A stretch of DNA of 64,000 nt from Drosophila persimilis. Taxonomy: Eukaryota > Arthropoda > Insecta > Diptera > Drosophilidae. Both the position numbers and the translations under genes were made by a program. The notes under the pieces are model-generated. The model did not search any database. It saw nothing but the letters and a program-made list of their open reading frames with translations, and was not told the origin of the DNA. Shown here in pieces: positions 53,704 to 64,000 of this stretch. The DNA lies in assembly GCF_003286085.1 (NCBI RefSeq), contig NW_020825288.1, positions 26,970,001 through 27,034,000 on the forward strand. The letters are read 5' to 3'. Positions within the stretch are counted from its first letter, which is position 1. Every line of letters begins with the position of its first letter.

Positions 53704-55933
53704 GCCCCTGCCACGTCTCCTCCTAGGCTTTTTGGGCCTCAAATCTCCCCGCTTTTTTTGCAAGTGTAACTTCATTTGCTGCCACTGCCACTGCCACTGC
53801 CACAGCCACAGCGGTGCGGTGTCGGGGCCAAAAAACCATTTGGAACATGCACAATTTTGACACGACCCTCCCAATCAGCCACGCCCACGTCCACGCCCCT
53901 GCAGAGTAACAAGTACCATTCAAGCATGCCACCATGCCACATGGAACAGGGGCAACAGGGGCAACAGAGGGGATCTGGCGATTTCATTGGAACTCAATTA
54001 ATGGAGCATGATCTTAATGGGTTCCTACAACAGTCGAGCGGCCCTCCGTGGCCCGCAGGGGCAACGAGCCGTACAACACATGCCTCTCGCTAAGTGCGCC
54101 AAATCAGCAGGACTCTAATTGGGGGGCGGACATCAGAGGATATGCCATCCTTCGGCTCGCATGGCTGGTGGCCTTCATAAAAAAGGAAAATGCTGCAAAA
54201 AATCTATTTCAGCCAAAAACATTCGGCCAACCTCCCCCTCCCCCCTCGTCTCTTGCCTCTCCTGCAGTGTTTTCTCTTTTTTGCTAAACTGGGGAACGTT
54301 TGCAGAGCAATTAAATGGGCAGGCGAGAGGGGAGAGGCGTTAGGCGTTAGTTTTTCGATGATTTGCAGACGGCTTTTATTGGCCAGGAGTCAGAAGTGTG
54401 GCTTTCATGTCGAAATGAAGGATTTTCCCCCAGGGGAAGTGCGTGGAAATGCCAAAGTGTGAACTGTGACCTCTGCCGACTGCATTTCAATATTTATTCT
54501 GATGATTCAGGGGAATGGAGCCTAATATTTGGAGCTCCTGCCCCACATGCAGCCCCTTTCTGCGAGAGCACTCCCTCAAGGCTTCAAGGAGCAAGGACGA
54601 AGGTAAGTGGCGCTCGGGGCGGTTCCTGGCAAACGAGGCCAATATTTCAGCGGCTCGAATGGCGTGAAGCAATTGCCTAAGGGCTCCGCTCTCCCTCCTG
54701 CTAACTGCAGACGCAGAGGAGTCCTTTGCCAAAGGAGATCCACGCGCTTCTTGTGGCAGGTACATGCGATGCAAATGTGCAGCATTCGATACAAATAATC
54801 TTATCAGTGCCTTATTCATGCCACATGTGGTAGGGATCTAGTCTCGAAATTGGATGGGAACGGAAGGGAATTTTGGGATTTCAGTCAGGGAGGGGCAGCC
54901 CCATTTAAAGGGGGGAGGGGGGTTTCTGGGAGGGCTGCTTTATTCTTTGCTGTGTGCGCACGTTAATGAGATTTATTGCGATGGATTGTTGGGCACTCCC
55001 CCCCCGCGCACTCCCCCCTGTCGGAGGTCAGGGGGCAAAGGCAGCGAGACAAGCAATTTAATTTTTAATTTTCCAATTGAATGCCCCCAAATTAGAGTCC
55101 AAATTAGGCTTGTTGTTCGCCCAAAGATAACCGGAGGAGTACGAGCATCTGTATCCTGTATCTGTATGCCCCTCACACAGGGATCAGCCAGGAGCCGCCA
55201 AGGGGGCCGTGTTTTAAAGCACTACTTTAAGGCCATACATGACGGGGGATACGTATGGGATGTGCGTTCTGTGAATTTTTATCGCTTTCCAAGCGGATGG
55301 GCAGGGGGGGAGTGGGGACTTGCTTCCGTCTCCTTGGCTCTGGGACGTTCACACTTGACCGGCATTCAATTACCCTACGAGGCAGAGCAGAGCAGAGCTC
55401 CACTGGCCCCGGCCATTGGGCTGAAATTTGTTTTTGCTTCCTTGGTCCATTATTTGTTGGCCATTTAAAGGAGTCCAGTGGCTGGGACACAATGCTTACC
55501 ATTCAGATATGGCCGTTTCTGGGCGACAAACGATGTTTACTGCTTCCCCTTCCCCCTGCCGCTCCTTCCCCCTGCTGCTCCTTCCCCCCTCTGTGACTGA
55601 TGGAGCTGAAAAGCCTCCCCTCTTCGAACGCAAAAAAATCACCATTGAGCAGCAAATGGCATGCGTGTGAAAGTGGGATTCGACCCCTTGACCCCTCGAC
55701 CCCTCGACTCCCCTCTCTCTGCGGTAAACGTTGCTCATTTGGCCACATAATTTATTTTCGCATATTAATTTTCGGACTCGCACTCGGACGCCAAGTTCCC
55801 GAGCAAAAGGCAAATGAGAAATTTGTGATAAATGAGCAGGGCTTAAATGCTCGAGGATCCTGGCGGTCTGCCGCGGGCAGGACCGAGCAAATTATTATCC
55901 TGCAATGCTTAAAGATATGCCCCCGTTCCGTGC

Positions 55934-55965
55934 TCCTGCCCCTGCCCCTGCCCCTGCCCCTGCCC
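55934..55965. repeat. CTGCCC hexamer repeat
   Basis: Five tandem CTGCCC units. The complementary strand is G-rich. Confidence 0.8.
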
Positions 55966-56958
55966 CACGTGTATGCCACGTGTATTTATGGATAAATGAG
56001 AGACAGCGAGGAGCATTCATGTGTGCGTTTTAATTGCTTTCTCTGGTGCTTTAAGGCGGCACATAGAAGTCCCCTGGCAACCACCAAGAGATGATGATGG
56101 ATGAGCCATCGCTCTCGGATGGAGCCACTCTGCGGTTGAAAGAAACTTGATAATAAATTCAGCATAAGAGAGCACAGAGCGCACAGCTATGCTGCTTAAT
56201 TATCATTTGTGTTGCTGCTGAAATTCTGGGCATCCAGGAGGCAGAGGGGCAAGGAGGCAGGGGCATGCAGGCAGGTCCTTGGCGCTGCTTATTAATCTCC
56301 TCAGCCAGCGGTGCCATCGCTGCTGACATAAATATTTGTGCACAAGAGTCCTTTATTGAAAAATTCCTTGGCCAAGAAAGTGGGAAAAATGACGATAATG
56401 GCGGGAACGGGACCTGCAGCATGCAGCATGCAGCATGCCACTGAGCAGTCATGCAAACATCCCCCACCACGGAAGACGGCATCCCTTTAATCATCGAAAT
56501 CGAGGGGGGGAAAAACGAGTGGAAAAATCAATGAGTCAGAGAAAAAGAAAACTCAACAAGGGACAACTTTTGTGCCTCGAATGTGGCATGTGGAATGCGA
56601 ATGCGAGTGTCGTTTGTGATTTGTTTTATGGTGCGACACATTAGCGGAATTGCGTCAAATTATATTCGGTGGAGAGGAGGGGCTATAAATTTAACGATGC
56701 ATTAAAGCCGAGAAGATGGAAACTTGTTCTTCTTCTGCCTGGGACACTCGCCATTCCCCGCCATTCCAAGCCATTCATTTGGCAATCATTTGGCGGGTCG
56801 TGACTCCAGTTTTTCCAGCCAAACCGGAAGTGTACGCAGCCCCAGTCGCTTGCCAACTTTTGTCCTTCCGTCGAGTCGCCTCGTTTCGGAATTTTAACAT
56901 TTCAACTTTCGCACATTTTGGCAAATTATTCAAATTCTTGTCAGTGCAGCAGCCAGCA

Positions 56959-56982
56959 GGGGGGGGGGGGGGGGGGGGGGGG
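56959..56982. repeat. Poly-G run of 24
   Basis: An uninterrupted run of 24 guanines. The true length may be uncertain, because such runs are error-prone in sequencing. Confidence 0.85.
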
Positions 56983-59723
56983 AAACACAACCGAACAAAG
57001 GCCCAAAAAGAGAGCGAAATAAACTGAAATTAAATGAAAGCAGAGGAAAGTAAAGCAAAGCAACGCAAAGGAAAGAAACAGAAAGAAAGTCGCGCAGAAT
57101 TTGTCAACGATTTATGTGTGAGGCACACGCTCCTCGCATACGAGGCACTGTGGCAGCTGGCAACGGCTAAACGTGCAACAAACTTAAGAGCGCAAATAAA
57201 ATGTGTTTGCTCACATTTTTGTAATTTTGATGAAATTGTTTCGCTTATTGCGAGGGGAGACAGGGGCACAGGGGCACGGGGGCACGGGGACACCAGAATG
57301 GAAGCAGGGCCAAGGGAGGGGAGTGTGCCTGCTCACAAGGGGCATGCCGCATTGTTTTTTGTTGCCTGTATCGCATACAACGTGCAATATTTTCGTCGCT
57401 CTTTGAATAATTAATATTGCGCATACGACGTGTTGTCTACTCTCAGACAATCCATGGCGCAAGGAGCAGGAACCCACTTGATTATGCTAATCTGCCGCAA
57501 TATTTGGCCCTCGATTCGGGCCTCATTCATTCCTTGGAATGGTATTCCTTGTCGTGGCTGGTCTCCTGGTCTCCGGTAAATATAAATTATTATTAATGCC
57601 ACATAAATCACATTTCCCCCGAGAGACAAACTCAAGTGATTCCCCGTTGCCCCTTCGAGCGGCAACTGCCGCAAAGGCAGCTAATTTGTCAAATGACAAC
57701 AAATGCCGAGAGTTTCGGGAGTTTGACAGCAGTTGCAACAGAATGCCACGGATGGCAGCTTGATTTGTAATGCATGCAAATTGGCATCGCGGCTGCACAA
57801 GGGGGCGGTGGAGGGCGGTGGGGGAGGGGCACAGAGTTCCTTTGGTTCCTGCGCTGCGGATTCGGTGTCGGTGTCGTTTGCTCCTAACTCTGATTGTAAG
57901 GATACTGCGCTTCATTGCCTGTGGCAGGCAACAGTCTGCGGAGCAGTTAATATTCCCAAATGTACCTAAATATTCCTTAATTTGTTTTGTGGCAAGCGGC
58001 AATTAGGCAGCACACAGCAATAACAACTGCAAAACGTGTATCCCCACACCCCCTCCCGCGTCAGCAGCGGAAGGACATTTGTCAGTGTGGAACGGAACCC
58101 TTTTTGAAGCGCCAAAGCCACACTCTGCTGGACGGGGGGACGGGGGGACAGCAGGACGGTGGGACAGCAGGACAGCAGGACGGGGCCCATCCGAATGGAA
58201 GAGCTTTCCGGTCTTGGCTGTGGTTCAAGAAACTCTCTCGCAAGCGACACTCCTGCTCGAAAGATAAATGCGAACGTAACTTTTGCCATCAAATGTTGCC
58301 AATCTATGCCCCATGCCCCATGCTCCATGCCCCATTCCTTGACTGCTGACTGCAATTTGGTCTTGCTGCCACTACCTTTGGCCAACAGCCACTCGAACGA
58401 ACGAGGGCCCCCCCCCCCCCATCCCCCCTCCCTGTTAAGTGTCCAAAGTCCACGAAGTGCACAGGGTCCAGGGGGGGGGGCCGAGATGGAGTCACATTTA
58501 GTTACTGATTTATGGTCGCTGCCAGGGTTCCAGGGTTTTATCTGTTGAGTTTTCGGCGTAATCATTTCAAGTCAAAATATTTTCAAAGGTCGAAGCAGGA
58601 GCGATGCCTGAATGCCTGGATGCCCTGGACGCTTCCTTGATAAATGACGGCAAGTTTATCTCCACATTTGGCCATAAATCCGGGCACTACAAACTTGCAG
58701 ACCCTCGACCGGGCCCAGCCCCACCGCCCAGCAGGAGGGAGCTGCTCGTCCCGTATTTAGATGGTGTTTAGTGTGTGAAAGGATTGCAGTTGGCTGGGGG
58801 CTGGTGGGTCCCTCCACAGACCAACGCAGGGGCCCCGAGGAGGGCGACAGGAAACGTCTCGTTTGTCAGCTTTGGGGCGTAAATCGCTCAGGAACAGAAC
58901 ATACTTTAAGCCTTTATAAACATTGCTAAAGTTTTGCAAATCTTTAATTTAAGGCCCCTCCCCGCCCCCGTCTGTGAATGTCCTGCGGGGCCCCTTTTGG
59001 CCATGAAATTGCATTTGCATTTGGCTGAATAATTTAGCACATATGTTGACCAGAACACACCCAGCCTTGGGGCAACTATAAATTGAAGACAAATGGACCC
59101 AACAGGCCTGTTGCCTGTCCACCCCCGAACCCCCCCCCCCCAATCCTGTGCCACCCAGCTTCCCACAAAGGACGGGCGATTGCCCGAAAGAATTCCATTT
59201 CCATATTGTTATTATTTTTATTATGGTTTTTGCCCAGGACCCGGCCTGGGGGTCGTGCCACACACAGAAACGAGCAAGCGAGCAAAAGAGCAAACGGAGC
59301 ACAGATGCAAACCCTCTGGCGGGGGGGAGGGAGGGGGTTTAAAGTAAACAAACACAAACACACACACGCTCAGTTCAACTAATGACCGAATGACCCCCGA
59401 ACCCATTGGGAAGGTGGAGAGCAGGGGGGCGAGCGGGGGGCTTTGGCGTTCGCTCTATTGGCTTTCCGTTTTGCTGCATGCGGCTGCCACACACTTGCCA
59501 CAGACGCGTTGACAGGCTGTTAATTAATATTAAACTCATTTCCACATTCCACATGCCACATGCCACAGTCTCTGGCATTGAAGCCAGGCCACAAGCAAGC
59601 GCCTCCAGAGGAGACTCCTGTTATTCCTGTTATCCGCCCCCGTCATCCTTGATTCTGGACGCGTTTCCCATTTCCGATGTGTGTAATTATTTCATGGCTC
59701 TATAGGCGCCTGTCCAGGAATCG

Positions 59724-59766
59724 GCAGGGGGCAGGGGGCAGGGGGCAGGGGGCAGGGGGCAGGGAG
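59724..59766. repeat. CAGGGGG heptamer array, quadruplex-prone
   Basis: Six tandem copies of a 7 bp unit carrying runs of four to five G, which satisfies the sequence rule for a G-quadruplex. Confidence 0.85.
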
Positions 59767-60205
59767 GAGTGTCAGTGCCAGTGCCAGTCGGACCGGTGAA
59801 GGAGCCGACACGTGTCCTGGATAACTCAATCGAGAAGGGAGTGCAGTCCAGTCGCCACATAATCCATTTGCCATTTAAATTTAAACGAATTAAGTGCCAC
59901 CTGTGTGGCCTGTGACCTATCTTCCCCACCGCCTCTTGCTGTCGCACATTACGCATACGCAGTGGCGGCTGTCATATATCCTGCGTTTAATTACAACTGA
60001 TGCTCCTCCGATGCTCCTCCGAATGCAGGACACGCACGCAGCGAATGCGAAAACTAATTAAAATGTTTATCAGCTTTTGTAATTCAGTCATCACAGGGGC
60101 CAGGGGGTGCGAGGGGGAATGTACGTGATTGCCGTTTTGTTGCATGCCTGCCTCCTCGTCTAACATTGAAACTCTGCTTGCTATTCATATAATTATGTGT
60201 ATCCT

Positions 60206-60211
60206 TTTATT
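60206..60211 (-). terminator. Poly(A) signal overlapping the stop of the DM4/DM12 gene
   Basis: The minus-strand sequence AAT TAA TAA AAG contains AATAAA at 60211-60206, which shares bases with the TAA stop (60212-60210). A second TAA follows in frame. The 3' UTR would be extremely short if this signal is used. Confidence 0.5.
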
Positions 60212-60848
60212 AATTGACTTCCAGCAGCAGGCTGATGAGATCCAGGGGCGTCTTTTGGCACTCGCCCCCATAGAAGGCCTCGCAGTCGCCGCCTCGCCTG
60301 CCGAACCGCTCCGAGGCGTGGTAGTCGCGGTCTGAGCCGGCGCCCGTCGGCTCGTCCCTGGAGCTCGAGGGCGTGAGGACGATGTCCAGCACTTCCCCGA
60401 GCAGACCGCTCTCGTGGCTCAGCGGCAGGGCTGCGTGCTCGCAGATCAGACGCAGGAGGCAGCCGCGTCCCGGGAGGCCGGCGTTCGCTATGACCATCTC
60501 GATGCCGCGGTACACGATCCAGCGGTAGAGAGCGCCGTAGTTCGACTCGTCCCCTCGGCCCGTTATGGCCTGGGGCTTGAGGTAGACCCGCGTGATCTCC
60601 GTGGAGTTGGTGGGCAGGAAATACTCGGCCTTGAGGACGTATCCCGAGGTCACGGACTCGAAGTGCAGCCCCTCGACGGGTATGCCAATGCCGCCAATAA
60701 ACTGAACCCGCGTCGGACTGGTCGGCGGAAAGATGAGCGATCGGCTGAAGCGTTTCAGATGGTTTCCCTGGACTCCGGCACGGACCCAGGCGCAGGCCAG
60801 AAATAGCAGCGCAGCCGGAAAAAGTGTCAAAAGTGTCCGATGATGCAT
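60210..60848 (-). CDS. Secreted DM4/DM12 family protein
   Basis: A single-exon gene of 212 residues. It starts with a signal peptide (MHHRTLLTLFPAALLFLACA…RAG). The family pattern follows: SRSLIFPPTSPTRVQFIGGI, IPVEGLHFESVTSGYVLKAE and YFLP, then the Cys-containing C-terminal block RGCLLRLICE, LLGEVLDIVLTPSSS, DYHASERFGRRGGDC and YGGECQKTPLDLISLLLE. Four conserved cysteines are visible. Families of this kind are insect-specific, expanded in Drosophila, and of unknown biochemical function. The ATG at 60848 is the last before the signal sequence; an upstream frame (60888) has no signal peptide. It is probably one of the CG14720-like genes of this region, but I am not certain enough to give a symbol. 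The stop codon overlaps the poly(A) signal. Confidence 0.87.
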   Translation of the reverse strand: MHHRTLLTLFPAALLFLACAWVRAGVQGNHLKRFSRSLIFPPTSPTRVQFIGGIGIPVEGLHFESVTSGYVLKAEYFLPTNSTEITRVYLKPQAITGRGDESNYGALYRWIVYRGIEMVIANAGLPGRGCLLRLICEHAALPLSHESGLLGEVLDIVLTPSSSRDEPTGAGSDRDYHASERFGRRGGDCEAFYGGECQKTPLDLISLLLEVN

Positions 60849-62477
60849 TTGTGCGATCGCTTCGAGAAGAGTTTAAGAACTGAGCCACAGAATCGCAGCA
60901 CAGAACCCAAAACTCACTTTCTTCTGAGGCATCTTTGAGTCGGAGGAAATCAGATCAATTAGCATCTCGGTGGCAAGTCGTTGATCAAAGTAGGTTTCAC
61001 TAAGCACTAAGCAGCCTCGTATTCGGCATTCAAAGGTTCTTTAAACGCTGCTAATTGAACTGAAAATACACATCCATCCATCCATCTATCAATCCGTCCG
61101 TTCACTGCAGTGGAAGATGGTTTTCCTTAGACGTGACCCCTTTTTTTTAGCCGGCACAGACACAGAACTGAGTGCAGATCAAACAAAATGGGAATCATCG
61201 TACCCATACCCCTACCCCTACCCCTCCCTACCCTTCTCTGTGGCATTGTAAATACAGTCTGCGTCTTTGGCAATCGTCTTTGTAGGAGTATTCGAATGTA
61301 ATCCAGCTACCACACATCCACATCCACATCCATAGACATCCTCATTCCCATTCCCATTCCCCATCGCATCCTATTGAAGATGTAAGTGCATGCAGCTCCT
61401 AAAGCATTTCAAAATGTGTATAAGAAATTGTATAAAATGTGCGAGCATTGGCATTAAGACACTAAGCCCTGGCACATCTCTGCCCCCCGCCCCCCAGCGG
61501 GTGGGGGGTCGGGGTCGCAAGGGGAAGCGGAAGTTATGCCGTCAACGACTTGAGTAAGTTAAGTGAACTGCTGCTGCTGCTGCTGCATCAGGGGTTCTGC
61601 AGCAGAGATGAGCCGTGACCCCCCTACAGGGGGGCGGAGAGTGGGAGCTAAACGAACCCCTTCGACGGCTGCTACAGGAATGCGATAATAGCCATGAAGA
61701 GAAGGAGATTAGAGAGTAGCGAGAAGGATAGAAAAGACAAGAAGAGAGCACCCCTGCCCCAGCCCCTGCCCCGCACCGTCCCAGACTCGCGAAGGATAAG
61801 GACGTACATCAGAGTGAAAAAATAGACGCATTTCCTGCCGCCTCCTTGCCCATCTCCTGCTATGGAGATGGGAATTGTTGATTGAATGGAGCTGCTGTTT
61901 AAGCAAACTATTCCTAAACGCCAAAGAAAGAAACAAAGAAGTAGAGAATTTAGATGGCAAGCGAAACGAAACGAAAGGAAACATATTTTAGATGCCAGGA
62001 CACACACAGGTACGACTACGTGTCGTATACGTAATGAACAGCAGGAGCACAACACAGAAACGCATTCATCAACGCTTGGAGGTTGGAGCTTGGAGCTTCG
62101 TCGTCTTCGTCGTCACATCTTGACCTCGCAGAGCCTTAAAATTACCTCGTTAGTGCTCCAAGGTGCCGTAAATCCTTTTGCGAGACTCAACAGCATTCGC
62201 CTGCCCCTCCACACCTCCTCTCCACCGCTCCGCTCTCTCCTGTGGCAAACGCGTGTCTTACTTATGCTTATTTAGTCGGGTGCATGCTGCCTGGTGCAGG
62301 CCAAGAGGGAGTGGATAATGAGTTAAATTATTATGCAAACGACGGCGGCTCCATGTCTTGAGATGGAAATGTGTGCTCCACATAAACAAAACACTCGAAA
62401 TGTGTGCCGGGGACAAACAGAGCCTAGAGCCCTAGAGGGGCAAAGGGCTCTTTGGATTAGATTGGAAGGAAGCTGCT

Positions 62478-62494
62478 CCCCCCCCCCCCCCCCC
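62478..62494. repeat. Poly-C run of 17
   Basis: Uninterrupted cytosine run, directly visible. Confidence 0.85.
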
Positions 62495-63419
62495 ATTCGA
62501 TGCAAGTGGCACTATTTGGAGCACTCTGGAGCCCCCTTGAGAGCTCCGCCTACTGCCTACTGCCACTCTTACTCGTACTTCCACTCCTACTCCTTGCATT
62601 TAGAATCTATGCTATCCATATTATTTATGGACATTGCACACAATAATTGGCCAGCTTTACGCTCCAATGGTTTTTGAATGGTTGCAATGGTCAATGGCAA
62701 CGAGGCTTGTGGATGGGCTACCGAGTGGATGCCGGTTCGTTGACCCCAAAAACATTTCAATGTTTAAATGTTTGCCAGTCATAAAACAGCCAAAGAGTCA
62801 CAGTCACTGTCACAGTCACAGTGAACGGCAGGCAGGTGTGTCTGTCGTCTGGCAGTCATCCCAAATCGACGAATGGCATACAATAAAATCTATAAAAACA
62901 AATCTAAAAAATAGAGCCAGCGCTAAAGAGCAAACAGGCCAATAGAAGGACACAGAGAGAGAGAGACGCTTACTGCTAGGCTACTCTGTGAGAGAGTCAC
63001 TGGAAATGTATCTTTTAATCTCTGCGAATAAGGCCGTCAAACGGGAAGCCGGACAGAATGACAGGTGGACCGATGGACAATATGCTTGACTGGCAATCCC
63101 GATAGCGACAGAGCAGGGAGCGGAGAGATATATTTAAGGATAATTCAATGATTGCTCGGCTGATGTACTTACTATTCTGTGCGAAGACGGAGTGCAGGGC
63201 GGCGAGAAGCCCAGGACAAGCAATTGTTTTTGAATGAAATCAATTTGTTGGCCAAATATTTGGCCCAAACGGGTACTGGTATTCGGCCTACAAGGCCTAA
63301 AGGTGGGTCTGCAGCGTCATCCCATGGCCACCCACGATGCGGGTCAGCTTCAGCTTCAAATGCCATGGGTCATATGGGTCAAAAGAGTTGCCTCACGTGT
63401 ATCCTGTCTGTCTGCCTCT

Positions 63420-63444
63420 CCTGTCCTGTCCTGTCCTGTCCTGC
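63420..63444. repeat. CTGTC pentamer array
   Basis: Five tandem CTGTC units, directly visible. Confidence 0.85.
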
Positions 63445-63913
63445 CTCTATGGGAGATGTACATATGCAAATGACCGGAAGAACACAGCAAACATTCTAAT
63501 CGGCAAAGCGGGGTTTATTGATGCTCAAGTTGCTGTTGTTGCTGCTGTGATGAAAATTTAAATATTGCACGAAAGCCAGAAAGACCAGAGATAATGCAAA
63601 GCAGGAGGCTGGACGCTAGTAGTGGCAGTAGAAGACCGAAGACCTGGCTAACTAACAAAGTTAAAGTCTGCCAAACTATTATTAAAAGTTTCGACATTGA
63701 CCGAACCGAACCAAGCCGTAGCTCTTTATTTAGTTGTACTCTCAAAAGAACAAAGAACCGAACCGAACCGAGCTGAACCCTGCTGCCTGCAGCCCCTTAA
63801 ATGGGATCAAAATAAAGACCCAGGCAGGCTGGCAGACAGGCTGACAGACAGAGGAGGCAGTGCGGCTGCTGCTGGCAACAGTATTCAAATATTAAATCCA
63901 CCCGATGCGGAGT

Positions 63914-64000
63914 GCACCCCGAACAGCAGCAGCATCCCCACCACATAAAGAACAGCTGCGTCCACCGTGGAGCAGGAGGAGGAGGAGGAGCAGGAGGAGG
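63914..64000 (-). other. Possible partial coding exon at the window edge
   Basis: On the minus strand a Ser/Cys-rich run leads into VDAAVLYVVGMLLLFGVHSA, which looks like a signal peptide or membrane segment. The frame stops soon after (GGFNI then stop), with a possible donor GGGTGGAT just before. The upstream part lies outside the window. It could be the end of a signal-peptide exon of a neighbouring minus-strand gene, or chance. Confidence 0.2.

Larger units (their letters stand above)
52231..60190. other. Intergenic region with G/C runs and minisatellites, no gene identified
   Basis: About 8 kb with many homopolymer G and C runs and short tandem repeats. The longest open frames (for example about 200 codons at 54854-55468 on the plus strand) are Gly/Arg-rich and read like translated simple sequence. 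I see no conserved domain, RNA gene or transposon. It probably holds regulatory DNA for the flanking secreted-protein genes. Confidence 0.45.
60900..63900. other. Non-coding region at the right end
   Basis: No gene is recognised. The region has TACCCC-type repeats near 61200-61230, a C-run at 62478-62494, a CTGTC pentamer array at 63420-63444 and CCGAA repeats near 63700-63775. A clean minus-strand donor (GTAAGTAC, 63171-63164) is preceded by a short Leu/Ala-rich frame with no ATG. I could not build a gene from it. Confidence 0.4.

Noticed and set aside
54854-55468. 204-codon plus-strand frame in the gene-poor region
   Set aside because: Composition follows G-rich simple sequence, overlapping frames exist on the other strand, and no domain or splice context supports it.
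60849-60888. Upstream start for the 60.2 kb gene (231-codon frame)
   Set aside because: It is in a different frame from the DM4/DM12 protein and lacks the signal peptide and the cysteine block.
63164-63230. Minus-strand exon candidate LLAALHSVFAQN before GTAAGTAC
   Set aside because: The donor is excellent, but the frame has a stop shortly upstream without an ATG and no acceptor, so no exon can be built.

Overview
This is an insect nuclear genome window, almost certainly a Drosophila of the obscura group type. It has spliced genes with short GT-AG introns, long AT-rich 3' UTRs, CA/CT/CAG microsatellites, Gln/Asn/Glu homopolymers in proteins, and fly core-promoter motifs (GGTCACACTG and TATCGATA). 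The run Lk6, CG6923, WDR55 (CG14722), Blm and thiamine pyrophosphokinase (CG14721) fits the cytological 86E neighbourhood of D. melanogaster chromosome 3R (Muller element E). The species and synteny statements come from recall of those families, not from a search.

Layout. 1-2.4 kb: upstream DNA and probable promoter of a four-finger C2H2 gene (coding 2.73-4.82 kb, +), followed by about 4 kb of 3' UTR ending at poly(A) signals near 8.87 kb. 8.9-12.6 kb: AT-rich intergenic DNA holding a dimeric direct-repeat array that carries copies of housekeeping promoter motifs. 12.7-25.1 kb: Lk6, the fly MNK kinase (+), with two alternative first coding exons (13.5 and 16.9 kb), a large intron, a kinase domain and a long disordered tail. 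25.7-31.3 kb: CG6923, an Arkadia-like RING E3 (+). 31.4-33.2 kb: the WDR55 homologue (-), whose 3' end meets that of CG6923. 33.5-38.0 kb: Blm helicase (+), head to head with WDR55 across 371 bp. 38.1-39.3 kb: thiamine pyrophosphokinase (-), converging on Blm. 41.7-45.9 kb: a seven-exon secreted protein with a thrombospondin type-1 repeat and a laminin-G-like region (-). A TATA promoter near 52.15 kb probably belongs to it. 46-60.2 kb: gene-poor, rich in G/C runs and minisatellites. 60.2-60.85 kb: a single-exon secreted DM4/DM12 family protein (-). 60.9-64 kb: non-coding apart from a possible exon fragment at the right edge.

Most of the genes are housekeeping or signalling genes: translation control (Lk6), ribosome biogenesis (WDR55), DNA repair (Blm), SUMO/ubiquitin signalling (CG6923) and cofactor synthesis (TPK). 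They are packed into 12.7-39.3 kb with shared or abutting promoters and terminators. The flanks hold one transcription factor with a very long 3' UTR and two secreted-protein genes in sparse DNA. I found no RNA gene, CRISPR array or intact transposon. Exon boundaries were placed by hand from splice signals and reading-frame continuity. Every multi-exon model below keeps an open frame through all its junctions.
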